NCBI GenBank assembly: GCA_003233025.1
Contig: QIKS01000071.1
Span: 1 to 7,292 of the forward strand
Length of the DNA stretch: 7,292 nucleotides
Direction: 5' to 3'
Source: Hellea balneolensis
Lineage (GTDB): Bacteria > Pseudomonadota > Alphaproteobacteria > Caulobacterales > Maricaulaceae
The position numbers and the translations under genes are program-made. The notes below the pieces were generated by a model, which saw only the letters and a list, made by a program, of their open reading frames with translations, searched no databases and was not told where the DNA came from. Positions 1 to 6,860 of the stretch are shown in pieces. How positions within the stretch are numbered: position 1 is the first letter of the stretch; every line of letters begins with the position of its first letter.

Positions 1-579
1 AAGCGCGTCCGCCTGCTGCCCGCCTTGGGCGAGGGCTTTTAAGAGCTGCTGCGCTTTGACGCTGTCACCAACGTCCAGGGCATGGGCATAGGCACCGGTG
101 TGAAATTCAACCACGGCGGCCCCCGTCCGCGCGCTGTATTTTATTTGGTTGGGAACCGCTTCAATAAACAAAGACACCCGTGAGCCGTTTTCAGTCAGCC
201 TGCCAATAATCGGCGTGATTTGGTTGTGCAAGCCCGCTACGTCCAGCCCGCCCTCGGTTGTCCGCTCCTCGCGTTTTTCAGGTACCAGACAGACGGCGTG
301 AGGCTTAAGCGACAAGGCAATGTCCGCCATGTCCTCAACCGCCGCGATTTCCATATTCAGCGGTACATCCGATGCCAAGCACAGCTCTTGCAGAGCCGCA
401 ATGTCCGCGTCATTGATATGGCGGCGGTCTTCGCGAAGATGGGCGGTTATGCCTGACGCACCTGCTTTTATGGCTAGTTTAGCCGCCTCCACCGGGTCGG
501 GATGTACGCCGCCGCGCGCATTGCGCAAGGTTGCTACATGGTCAATATTAACGCCAAGTCTGGGCAGTTCGCCCCTCAT
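1..579 (-). CDS. pdxJ: Pyridoxine 5'-phosphate synthase, partial (C-terminus beyond left edge)
   Basis: PdxJ condenses 3-amino-2-oxopropyl phosphate with 1-deoxy-D-xylulose 5-phosphate to pyridoxine 5'-phosphate, the ring-closing step of the DXP-dependent vitamin B6 pathway in the cytoplasm. I translated this frame by hand: 193 codons run open from an ATG at 579 to base 1 without a stop. The N-terminus carries the family signature [16 protein letters not shown] (residues 8-23), then HLREDRRHI (47-55), E77 in the NMEIA strand, VPEKRE (99-104) followed by TTEGGLDV, and EFHTG (158-162). By alignment from memory, H47 and E77 match the catalytic His45 and Glu72 of E. coli. The family is about 240-250 residues, so roughly 50 are missing, including the HGLNY-like and ELNIGH segments. 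The ATG overlaps the pyrE stop as ATGA, suggesting translational coupling. Identification is secure; only the 3' end is unseen. Confidence 0.96.
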   Translation of the reverse strand, partial: MRGELPRLGVNIDHVATLRNARGGVHPDPVEAAKLAIKAGASGITAHLREDRRHINDADIAALQELCLASDVPLNMEIAAVEDMADIALSLKPHAVCLVPEKREERTTEGGLDVAGLHNQITPIIGRLTENGSRVSLFIEAVPNQIKYSARTGAAVVEFHTGAYAHALDVGDSVKAQQLLKALAQGGQQADAL

Positions 580-1160
580 TGCAGCCCCCGACTGCCCGGC
601 TTAACCGCTGGCAATGCAGCCAGTTCGGCCGGCAGGTCGTCAGGGGGGTAGGAGGGAAATACTTTACTGGCCAAAGAAATGAGCGGCACGCCAATATCAG
701 CTTTGCCGCCGGAACGATCAAAGATGCAAGCCCCGGCAATGACTTTCGCGCCTGTGGCGTCAATAGCGGCGATACATTCGCGGGAGCTGAGGCCGGTCGA
801 GATAATATCTTCCACCATCAAAACGCGCGCGCCGGGTTCAAGGCTAAAGCCGCGCCTGAGGGTAAATTCTCCGTCCTCGCGTTCGACAAAAATCGAATTT
901 AGTCCTAATTGGCGGGCCATTTCATAGCCCGGTATTACCCCGCCCATAGCTGGGGCGACGATAATATCGGGCAGGACGGGCAGTGTCGCCCTTATTTTAT
1001 CGGCCAAGCTTTTACAAAGCTCTGCCGTCAAAACCGGATCTTTAAACACGAAAGCTTTTTGCAAAAACACCGGGCTGCGCCGTCCTGATGACAGGATGAA
1101 ATGACCTTCAAGCAAGGCGCCGGCTTTTTTAAACACGTTTAAGACGTCTTCGGTTTTCAT
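576..1160 (-). CDS. pyrE: Orotate phosphoribosyltransferase
   Basis: PyrE transfers phosphoribose from PRPP to orotate, giving OMP, the fifth step of de novo UMP synthesis in the cytoplasm. The 194-residue protein shows the type I phosphoribosyltransferase PRPP-binding motif [13 protein letters not shown] (residues 113-125). Upstream lie the substrate-binding start ([14 protein letters not shown], 19-32), [16 protein letters not shown] (68-83) and the flexible-loop region around [14 protein letters not shown] (92-105). It ends in PAVKPGSRG, a tail I associate with the short PyrE class common in alphaproteobacteria; E. coli PyrE is about 20 residues longer. The ATG at 1160 lies 8 bases after the rel stop, and a weak AGAG ribosome site overlaps that stop. 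The stop TGA at 576-578 overlaps the pdxJ ATG. No pyrimidine attenuator is visible, and co-transcription with rel is inferred from spacing. Confidence 0.97.
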   Translation of the reverse strand: MKTEDVLNVFKKAGALLEGHFILSSGRRSPVFLQKAFVFKDPVLTAELCKSLADKIRATLPVLPDIIVAPAMGGVIPGYEMARQLGLNSIFVEREDGEFTLRRGFSLEPGARVLMVEDIISTGLSSRECIAAIDATGAKVIAGACIFDRSGGKADIGVPLISLASKVFPSYPPDDLPAELAALPAVKPGSRGLQ

Positions 1161-1168
1161 ACTTATCT

Positions 1169-3385
1169 CTATTTCGCTTTGGCACGTTCGACCGATACCA
1201 CATAGGCACTGGCGCGCATGGCCGCAATGATTTGCAACAAATGGCGGGCATCGCGAACCTCGATATCCATAACCATATCAAAAAATGTCACTGAACGCTT
1301 TACGGTTTTGATATTGGTAAGATTACCACCAATTTCTCCGATAATTGCTGTTATGGCCGCCAAAGCACCGGGTACATGTTCTACTGTTGCCGTAATCCGG
1401 CCCAAGGACGCAGTTTTCGCTGCCGCTCTGCGCCAGCCCAAATCAATCCAGCGTTCCTGCTGATCTTCAATTGCCGCCAGACTGTCACAATCAATGGTAT
1501 GAATGACAATGCCTTTCCCCGGCGTATGAATGCCAATAATTCGGTCCCCCACGATCGGGTAACAGCATTCGGCAATATGCACGCTCACCCCTTCGCGCAA
1601 GCCCTCGCCTTTGATATAAAGCCTGGCACTATCATCATCTATCAAGTCCCGGTTGGGGATTTTATCCAAATCCTTGCCTTGCGATCGGCCCGGAAAGACG
1701 CCGTCAAGAAAACCGTTAATGGAAAGATGGCCGCGGCCAAGGGCAATATAAAGTTCATCCAAGCTGGCAAAGTTCAACCGCTTTAGGGCGTCGCTCAGGG
1801 CGGTCTCGCTGAAATCTTTATCCTCGCGGGCAAAGGCATGGTCGGCCAACATATGGCCGATTTTGCGCAATTCTTCGCTCTCCCCCTGACGGGTCAAGCG
1901 GCGCAGAGCCGAGCGCGCCCGGCCTGTCACCACCATGTTCTCCCACCCCGGATGGGCTTCGGCGATCCCGCCGCGAATAATTTTAACAACGTCACCATTT
2001 TGTAATTGTGTGCGCAAAGGGCGTTCGCGGCCATTAATATGGGCGCCGATACACGTATCGCCAACTTCTGTATGTACGGCGTAGGCAAAATCTATGGGTG
2101 TTGCGCCTTGCGGCAAGGCAACCAGCTCGCTTTTGGGGGTGAAGGTAAATACTTGATCTGTGAACATTTCCAATTTGACATGCTCCAAAAACTCATCCGC
2201 GTCGCCGCCATGTTCCAACATCTCCACCAAAGGACGGATGCGCATCAACGGATCATGGGTTTCAGCCGCGCTGCTGTCATAGGTATAGCTATTGTCTTTA
2301 TAGCACCAATGGGCGGCGATACCGCGCTCGGCCACATCGTCCATGCTTTCCGTTCGGATCTGGATTTCCACCCTTTGGTTGTCCGGCCCCAGGATTGTCG
2401 TGTGCAAGCATTGATAGCCGTTCGGCTTGGGCACGGAAATAAAATCACGAAAGCGGGCGGCAACGCAGCGCCAATGGGTATGCAGCAAGCCCAATACGTC
2501 ATAGCATTGCTCTTTCGTATCAACAACAATCCGAAATGCGTAAATATCGGCGACGTCTTCGAAATTAATGCCCTGGCGTTCCAATTTGCGCCAAATCGCA
2601 TAGGCCCGTTTCTCGCGGCCATAAATCCGGGCTTTCTTGTTATGGCTTGCCATCAAATCGCGCAACATGATCGACAAATCCGAAATCGCCGCTTCCTGAT
2701 TGCCACGCCAATTGGCCAAACGCTTGGTGATGCTTTCAAAGGCGGACGGGTTTAGGTAGCGAAAGGACAAATCCTCAAGCTCCGAACACAAGCGGTCAAC
2801 ACCGATTTTACGGGCCAAGGGCGCGTAAATTTCCATGGTTTCCAGGGCAATCCGCTCCTGGCTTTCCTTCTTGGGATGAAATTTCAACGTGCGCATATTG
2901 TGCAACCGGTCACATAATTTCACCAGCAACACCCGAACATCTTTGCTCATGGCCAGGACAAATTTTTGAAAGTTTTCCGCCTGTTTATCCACCCGTGACA
3001 GATCCGAACGACTTAATTCCAACTGGCCCAATTTGGTAACCCCTTTGACAAGGTCGGTGATGATATCGCCAAATTGGCCGCGCATTTGCGCCTCGGTGAT
3101 CGGGGTATCTTCCAAAACATCATGCAAAAGCGCGGTGCAAATACTGTCACTATCCATACGCAAATTGGCCAAAATTTCAGCAACGGCAATGGGGTGGCAA
3201 TAATAAGGCGCGCCAGAATGGCGGGTTTGGCTGCCGTGGGCCGACTTACACAAATCATAAGCCTGGCTCAATATATCGCTGTCCACAGACGGGTCATAAG
3301 AACGTACAAGCTTAACCAGCTGCGGGCAGGTTAAAAATTGCTCGGTCTCGTCCAGTTTTATTGTAGGCGCAGCATTCATACGCAC
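1169..3385 (-). CDS. spoT: Bifunctional (p)ppGpp synthetase/hydrolase, RelA/SpoT family (Rsh)
   Basis: This long RelA/SpoT homologue (738 residues) makes (p)ppGpp from ATP and GDP/GTP and hydrolyses it, setting the stringent response. Domains in order: the HD hydrolase (about 40-190) keeps H64, H88-D89, E92-D93 and the LCDRLHN motif (D159, N163), so hydrolysis should be intact. The synthetase domain (about 250-363) has [12 protein letters not shown], a RFRD motif (311-314) at the RXKD position of bifunctional enzymes, PNGYQCLHT and VEIQIRT (E340). TGS spans about 411-472. The zinc-finger/RIS segment shows H603, C607-C608, H629 and C633. A C-terminal ACT domain lies at about 663-735. The first codon used is GTG at 3383-3385, which has a GGA 8 bases upstream; an in-frame ATG at 3377-3379 two codons later is the alternative. 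It follows rpoZ by 56 bases and precedes pyrE by 8. Related alphaproteobacterial genes are called rsh, rel or spoT. Confidence 0.97.
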   Translation of the reverse strand: MRMNAAPTIKLDETEQFLTCPQLVKLVRSYDPSVDSDILSQAYDLCKSAHGSQTRHSGAPYYCHPIAVAEILANLRMDSDSICTALLHDVLEDTPITEAQMRGQFGDIITDLVKGVTKLGQLELSRSDLSRVDKQAENFQKFVLAMSKDVRVLLVKLCDRLHNMRTLKFHPKKESQERIALETMEIYAPLARKIGVDRLCSELEDLSFRYLNPSAFESITKRLANWRGNQEAAISDLSIMLRDLMASHNKKARIYGREKRAYAIWRKLERQGINFEDVADIYAFRIVVDTKEQCYDVLGLLHTHWRCVAARFRDFISVPKPNGYQCLHTTILGPDNQRVEIQIRTESMDDVAERGIAAHWCYKDNSYTYDSSAAETHDPLMRIRPLVEMLEHGGDADEFLEHVKLEMFTDQVFTFTPKSELVALPQGATPIDFAYAVHTEVGDTCIGAHINGRERPLRTQLQNGDVVKIIRGGIAEAHPGWENMVVTGRARSALRRLTRQGESEELRKIGHMLADHAFAREDKDFSETALSDALKRLNFASLDELYIALGRGHLSINGFLDGVFPGRSQGKDLDKIPNRDLIDDDSARLYIKGEGLREGVSVHIAECCYPIVGDRIIGIHTPGKGIVIHTIDCDSLAAIEDQQERWIDLGWRRAAAKTASLGRITATVEHVPGALAAITAIIGEIGGNLTNIKTVKRSVTFFDMVMDIEVRDARHLLQIIAAMRASAYVVSVERAKAK

Positions 3386-3441
3386 ATGTTAAATCCATGC
3401 AGCAGATTGCGCAACGTACTTGTTATGAGTTTTGCGTATTT

Positions 3442-3813
3442 TTAAAACCGGTTATCAGGGCCGTTATCGCGGTCACTTTGCAAGGCTTTCATCATATCCA
3501 GCTCAGACATTTCCGTCGGCACAGTCTCGCCTTCTTCAATATTCAGAATTGGTGCCTGATCTTCCTCGTCCGGAATATCATCATCCATAATCACCCGTTG
3601 CAGCCCGATAACAAGGCTTTCACGGATATCATCCAAAACCAAAGTCTCTTCAGCTATCTCACGCAAAGCAACAACCGGGGTTTTATCATTATCACGCTCG
3701 ACCGTAAGCGCAGCGCCAGCCGCAATACTGCGTGCACGATGCGCCGCCAGTAAGACAAGATCAAAACGATTGGGAACGACTTCAATGCAATCTTCAACAG
3801 TAACCCGTGCCAT
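3442..3813 (-). CDS. rpoZ: DNA-directed RNA polymerase omega subunit
   Basis: Omega binds the beta' subunit, aids polymerase assembly and, with beta', forms a ppGpp-binding site described in E. coli. The N-terminus is diagnostic: MARVTVEDC, then [17 protein letters not shown] (14-30), and later [14 protein letters not shown] in the mid-region. The N-terminal MAR motif that contributes to that ppGpp site is kept. At 123 residues it is longer than E. coli omega (91). The extra length is an acidic tail (DDDIPDEED, then EEGE) ending in a polar segment, a feature I associate with alphaproteobacterial omegas. The ATG at 3813 has a good AAGGA ribosome site 7 bases upstream. It is the first gene of the operon, with a strong-looking promoter at 3867-3895, and is followed by rel. 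Confidence 0.96.
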   Translation of the reverse strand: MARVTVEDCIEVVPNRFDLVLLAAHRARSIAAGAALTVERDNDKTPVVALREIAEETLVLDDIRESLVIGLQRVIMDDDIPDEEDQAPILNIEEGETVPTEMSELDMMKALQSDRDNGPDNRF

Positions 3814-4027
3814 AGCAACATCCTTAACATATGAAAAGCGGCCCCATGGCCAAATCAGCGCTTCGCTTTATAGAGTGAGTTTCCCCTCACAGCAAGCACT
3901 TTAATAGCGAATTATTGGCAAAATATGAGCAATTTGTAATCCGGGGTTTATCTGGCGTTCAGCTTTGGGCTGCTAGCGTAACCTCTGTGACTGGGAACAG
4001 TGACAAAATGATTATAGAAAGGTAGTT
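3814..4027. other. Divergent intergenic region between rpoZ and the lipoprotein gene
   Basis: These 214 bases separate two divergent genes and hold no credible coding sequence. The part near rpoZ contains its ribosome site, a GGCC-CCAT-GGCC inverted repeat (3840-3851), a small AGCG-CTT-CGCT inverted repeat (3857-3867) and the promoter at 3867-3895. The part near the lipoprotein gene is AT-rich at 3900-3950 and has an ACTG-GGAA-CAGT inverted repeat (3990-4001). I could not pick a convincing plus-strand promoter: TTGGCA at 3915-3920 is a fair -35, but the matching -10 (TAATCC, 16 bases on) is poor. Confidence 0.6.
3867..3895 (-). promoter_or_regulatory. Probable sigma-70 promoter for rpoZ-rel-pyrE-pdxJ
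   Basis: Read on the minus strand, a -35-like TTGCTG (3890-3895) is separated by exactly 17 bases from TATAAA (3867-3872), a near-consensus -10 box. Transcription would start near 3860, leaving a leader of about 47 bases before the rpoZ ATG. The spacer holds a perfect 5-base inverted repeat, GTGAG-N6-CTCAC (3875-3890), which partly overlaps the -35 box. The promoter call is by eye; no start site is known. Confidence 0.6.
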
Positions 4028-4477
4028 ATGACATATTTTAATGCAAAAGCTCTTATGAGCATTGCCGCCCTCTCCGCCAGCCTTGCCCTTGCAGGCTGCC
4101 AAACAACCAATGGCAATAATAATGCCCTGACCAAAGGCTTGCTCGGCGCGGGTGCGGGCGCTATTGCTGGCGCGATTATCGGCAATAATGCCGGCAGCGA
4201 CGACGCACAATCTGGCGCCCTTATCGGCGCCATTATTGGCGGCGCAGGCGGTGCCTACGCAGGATGTCGCGAAGACGGCGGCTGCGGCGCACAACCACAA
4301 GCTCAAAATGGCGTTTACCGCAATCAAGGCCATCAGCATAACCAAAGACATTCTCAAGCCCAGATACCGGTTATCGACCGACGTCAATATTTTGAGAAAA
4401 GCACGGGCCGGTATTATTATTATGATCCGCAAACCCGCCAAGAATATTATGAAAATGATGAGAGAAAATACCGCTAA
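4028..4477 (+). CDS. Glycine-zipper lipoprotein (17 kDa antigen-like), tyrosine-rich tail
   Basis: This is a predicted envelope lipoprotein of 149 residues; its function is not known. A short hydrophobic signal (residues 5-23) ends in a lipobox LAGC with the lipidated cysteine at C24. Residues 37-79 form two glycine-zipper hairpins (GAIAGAIIGNNAG, then GALIGAIIGGAGG) joined by a polar SDDAQS turn, as in the Rickettsia 17 kDa surface antigen/glycine zipper 2TM families, whose members are thought to associate with membranes. After the zipper come C80 and C86 (GCREDGGCG), which could pair in the periplasm, then a Gln/His-rich linker. The tail (about 122-149) carries GRYYYYDP and EYYEN. The ATG has an AAGG ribosome site 5 bases upstream, and a strong terminator follows the stop. 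An antisense frame over the same DNA lacks comparable support. There is no clear link to its neighbours. Confidence 0.88.
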   Translation: MTYFNAKALMSIAALSASLALAGCQTTNGNNNALTKGLLGAGAGAIAGAIIGNNAGSDDAQSGALIGAIIGGAGGAYAGCREDGGCGAQPQAQNGVYRNQGHQHNQRHSQAQIPVIDRRQYFEKSTGRYYYYDPQTRQEYYENDERKYR

Positions 4478-4500
4478 CATATTGATATATAAAGACATTT

Positions 4501-4533
4501 AACCGCCTTGTGCAAACAAGGCGGTTTTTTTTT
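4501..4533 (+). terminator. Rho-independent terminator of the lipoprotein gene
   Basis: A perfect 10-base stem, AACCGCCTTG with its complement CAAGGCGGTT, encloses a 6-base loop (TGCAAA). A run of nine T (4525-4533) follows, starting within the end of the stem. It lies 23 bases after the lipoprotein stop. The opposite strand lacks a comparable T-run, so it acts on plus-strand transcripts only and should insulate the downstream DUF481 gene, which therefore needs its own promoter. Confidence 0.93.
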
Positions 4534-4586
4534 ATAGTGGCTCTCATTCACCGTTTATTCATTATATTCCTTCATTTCCAGCAAGT

Positions 4587-4592
4587 TATAAT
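4587..4592 (+). promoter_or_regulatory. Possible -10 box for the DUF481 gene
   Basis: A perfect TATAAT lies 18 bases before the ATG at 4611. No good -35 hexamer is present 16-18 bases upstream, where the sequence is AT-rich (TATTCC or ATATTC). A start near 4599 would coincide with the GAAGGA ribosome site (4599-4604) and leave a leader of about 12 bases, so this could instead be chance in AT-rich DNA. A promoter between the terminator and the gene is expected either way. Confidence 0.35.
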
Positions 4593-4610
4593 CAATTTGA
4601 AGGAAATATC

Positions 4611-5339
4611 ATGAAACGCATTCTTACAATTACGGCGATTTGTACGCTGAGTGCCTCCCCTGCCTATGCTGGTTCTTTGACGCAAAACTGGAGCGGTGAA
4701 GCGTCCCTTTCCGGCGCGAGGACTTCGGGCAATACATCAACAACGGACGTTGGTTTGGCTTTCCATTTAAAGAAGGAGGCTGGCCCTTGGGCGCATAAAT
4801 TTGACACCACATATGATTTGGGCCGGGCGGACGGTCAGGATACGAATAACCGGTTTTTCATCGCCTATCAAATTGACCGCAAAATTAATGAGCGGTTTTA
4901 CGGATTTGCCACTGCTGATTATTTTACCGATGGTTTTGGTCCGTTCAAACAGGGTAATTATTTGGGGGCGGGGCTTGGCTATCAATTTATCCAATCGGAG
5001 CCTTTGCAGTGGGCTTTGGAGGCTGGAGCCGGCTTTCGCTCGCAAAAATCACGCGAATCGGGGTTTATTCCCAGTCTCAGGCAAGACGAATTCGCCCTCA
5101 GCGGCGGATCACAATTTAAATATGCCTTAAATGATGCGGTTAGTTTCTACAACAACACCGAAATTCTTTGGTCTGATAGCGACACTTATATCTGGAACGA
5201 TATTGGCATTACCGCCAATTTATCCGGCAATCTCGCCGCCCGATTCAGCTTTCGCATCGACACCCATTCCAACGTCCCTGTCGGCACCGTAAAAACCGAC
5301 ACAATTACCCGTGGTGCGCTGGTTTATACGTTAAAATAG
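4611..5339 (+). CDS. DUF481 (YdiY-type) outer-membrane beta-barrel protein
   Basis: This is a predicted outer-membrane protein of 242 residues. A Sec signal peptide (positive MKR, hydrophobic 4-15, cleavage after A18-Y19-A20) leads into alternating beta-strand sequence. That sequence shows DUF481 hallmarks: WSGEASLSGARTSGNTSTTDVGL near the mature N-terminus, repeated aromatic strands such as RFYGFATADYFTDGFGP and NYLGAGLGYQFI, and the closing strand KTDTITRGALVYTL. The family includes E. coli YdiY, annotated as salt-induced; its molecular function is not established. It ends in Lys after YTL instead of the terminal Phe common in barrel proteins. The start is well supported by GAAGGA (4599-4604), 6 bases upstream. 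It lies between the lipoprotein terminator and the convergent thiL, whose stop is 44 bases away, and appears monocistronic. Confidence 0.88.
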   Translation: MKRILTITAICTLSASPAYAGSLTQNWSGEASLSGARTSGNTSTTDVGLAFHLKKEAGPWAHKFDTTYDLGRADGQDTNNRFFIAYQIDRKINERFYGFATADYFTDGFGPFKQGNYLGAGLGYQFIQSEPLQWALEAGAGFRSQKSRESGFIPSLRQDEFALSGGSQFKYALNDAVSFYNNTEILWSDSDTYIWNDIGITANLSGNLAARFSFRIDTHSNVPVGTVKTDTITRGALVYTLK

Positions 5340-5383
5340 TAAAATCAGGTGCTTTCATTTCCCAATTTACGCTCAAGCTCCCT
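5340..5383. other. Convergent intergenic gap between DUF481 gene and thiL
   Basis: These 44 bases lie between two stop codons facing each other. I see no stem followed by a T-run on either strand, so termination here is either Rho-dependent or occurs inside the opposing gene. Confidence 0.5.
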
Positions 5384-6340
5384 TTAGAAATGTTGATATC
5401 CCGTATCAGCAATATCCAACCGCATTTGGCCGCTAAAACAGCTCACCCCCTTGCCTTCAACCACCCGGCCAATGATTGTAAACCCTGCTTTTTGCACGGC
5501 CATATCTTTGGTCGTGTGGGGCGGTATTGTCATCAAAACCTGATAATCATCACCGCCGCTGGCAAGCTTAAGCAGTCCGGCCTGTTTATCGGTTTGATGT
5601 GCCAGCCATTTCTTCGTCTCGCCAGATAAAGGCAAGGCTTCTAAATCGATTTCCAACCCTATATCCGAGGCCGCAGCCAAATGCTGCGCATCAGCGATCA
5701 GACCGTCGGAAACATCCAGGGCGCTTGTGGCGACACGGCGAATAAAGCTTAATTGCGCGAACGGCGGGGTCGGTTGATGATAATGATTGAGCCAATTTTT
5801 ACATGAATAAACATTCCTATCTATTTGATTTAATGAAGCTTTTAATCCCAAATACCCATCCCCGACTGTGCCGCTGACACAAACCAAATCGCCGATTTTA
5901 GCGCCTGTCCGCAACACCGCTTCCCCCTGGGGAAGACTGGCAATTATCGTGGCGCTTAACACAATACCGGCCTTGCTTCTTGTCGTATCTCCGCCCCATA
6001 ACTTAAGCCCATATTCATTTTGTGCTGTCTTTAATCCGGCGCAAAAAAGCTTTAGCTGATCTTGGGAAATCCGTTTGGGAATACTCAGGGACAAGAAATA
6101 TCCCAAAGGTTTCGCCCCCTTGGCAACCACGTCGGAAACATTAACTGCGATCAATTTTTGTGCAATTTGCCCGTCAAATTTACCGTCGGGAAAATGAACA
6201 CCTTCGACAATTGTATCCATTGATATGACGGCGTCCCTGCCTCGGGGCGGTGTCCATAGAGCGACATCGTCTTGTAAGGCCAGCCCTTGCTCCCCGGCCA
6301 ACTCCGACAGATAGGCTTCGATAAATTCAAACTCACCCAT
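5384..6340 (-). CDS. thiL: Thiamine-monophosphate kinase
   Basis: ThiL phosphorylates thiamine monophosphate with ATP to thiamine diphosphate, the active cofactor, in the cytoplasm. From the ATG at 6340 the protein has 318 residues, normal for the family. Motifs in order: N-terminal GEFEFIEAYL; DDVALW (24-29); SMDTIVEGVHF (40-50); VNVSDVVAKGAKP (66-78), a metal-binding region; GGDTTRS (116-122); DVSDG (209-213); and SGGDDYQVL (261-269), the counterpart of SGGEDYEL in E. coli. A TTG 18 bases upstream (6356-6358) would add MHPRPK. I prefer the ATG because it gives the usual family N-terminus and an 8-base overlap with nusB (ATGGGTGA), fitting translational coupling. It is the last gene of the nrdR-nusB-thiL run. 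No terminator hairpin is evident in the 44 bases before the convergent DUF481 gene. Confidence 0.96.
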   Translation of the reverse strand: MGEFEFIEAYLSELAGEQGLALQDDVALWTPPRGRDAVISMDTIVEGVHFPDGKFDGQIAQKLIAVNVSDVVAKGAKPLGYFLSLSIPKRISQDQLKLFCAGLKTAQNEYGLKLWGGDTTRSKAGIVLSATIIASLPQGEAVLRTGAKIGDLVCVSGTVGDGYLGLKASLNQIDRNVYSCKNWLNHYHQPTPPFAQLSFIRRVATSALDVSDGLIADAQHLAAASDIGLEIDLEALPLSGETKKWLAHQTDKQAGLLKLASGGDDYQVLMTIPPHTTKDMAVQKAGFTIIGRVVEGKGVSCFSGQMRLDIADTGYQHF

Positions 6341-6857
6341 CTTTGGGCGCGGATGCAATTACTGGCTCGCTGGACATTTCGTCGGCGCGAAATTCACGGG
6401 CCAATTTGTCCAATGCCGCATTAACATAGCCCGGCTCTTTGTCCTCAAAGAAATCCCGCGCCAAGCCGACATATTCATCAATAATCACAATGGCTGGTAT
6501 CTCCGACGATCGCAGCAATTCATAGCAGCCACAGCGCATAATCGCCCGCAATGTTGCGTCCATGCGCGATAATTTCCATTTTTTATTCAGCCGCTTTGCC
6601 ACTGCCACGTCAATGGCGTCTTGCTCGGCGACAACGCCCAGGACAAGGCTTTCAAAGAACTTCCGGTCCGGCGTGATTTTGCCGTCCCCGTTTTCGTCTC
6701 CGTCCTCATTTCCGCCTTCGGTTTCAAACCAGTGTTCATTAAATTCACGCACAACCTGTTTGGATTTCGCATCCGCGATTTCCATTTGGTACAAAGCCTG
6801 CACGGCGGAAAGCCGGGCCAGATGTCGCCGTTTAGCGTTTTGGGAAGAAATGTTCAT
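6333..6857 (-). CDS. nusB: Transcription antitermination factor NusB
   Basis: NusB binds boxA RNA together with NusE (ribosomal protein S10) and promotes antitermination and proper processing of rRNA transcripts. The 174-residue protein has the Arg-rich N-terminus and first helix (RRHLARLSAVQALYQME, 10-26), then the C-terminal core helices (SRMDATLRAIMRCGCYELL, IPAIVIIDEYVGLARDF and GYVNAALDKLAREF). Between helices, residues 45-64 form an acidic, Gly/Asn-rich insert whose end (DENGDGKITPD, 54-64) resembles a calcium-binding EF-hand or dockerin loop. After the core is a short tail ending SAPKDG. E. coli NusB is about 140 residues, so the insert and tail explain the extra length. It starts 3 bases after the nrdR stop with only a weak ribosome site, and overlaps thiL by 8 bases. 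Confidence 0.95.
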   Translation of the reverse strand: MNISSQNAKRRHLARLSAVQALYQMEIADAKSKQVVREFNEHWFETEGGNEDGDENGDGKITPDRKFFESLVLGVVAEQDAIDVAVAKRLNKKWKLSRMDATLRAIMRCGCYELLRSSEIPAIVIIDEYVGLARDFFEDKEPGYVNAALDKLAREFRADEMSSEPVIASAPKDG

Positions 6858-6860
6858 GGA

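Noticed and set aside
2006..2755. A 249-codon open frame on the plus strand, antisense to rel
   Set aside because: It lies wholly within the conserved synthetase/TGS part of rel, its protein resembles no family I recognise, and no ribosome site or promoter supports it.
3446..3453. AACCGGTT palindrome at the rpoZ stop as a terminator
   Set aside because: It is only 8 bases with no loop and no following T-run on the minus strand, so it would not end transcription before rel.
3994..4018. GGAAC at 3994-3998 as an EcfG-type general stress promoter for the lipoprotein gene
   Set aside because: No CGTT-like -10 element occurs 16-17 bases downstream, and a start there would fall too close to the ATG.
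3959..4498. A 179-codon hydrophobic open frame on the minus strand over the lipoprotein gene
   Set aside because: The plus-strand reading has a lipobox, glycine zipper, ribosome site and adjacent terminator. The minus frame's hydrophobicity follows from reading AT-rich and Tyr/Asn codons backwards.
6681..6725. The acidic insert in nusB as a frameshift or sequencing error
   Set aside because: The frame is continuous and both flanking helices match the family, so it is a true in-frame insertion.
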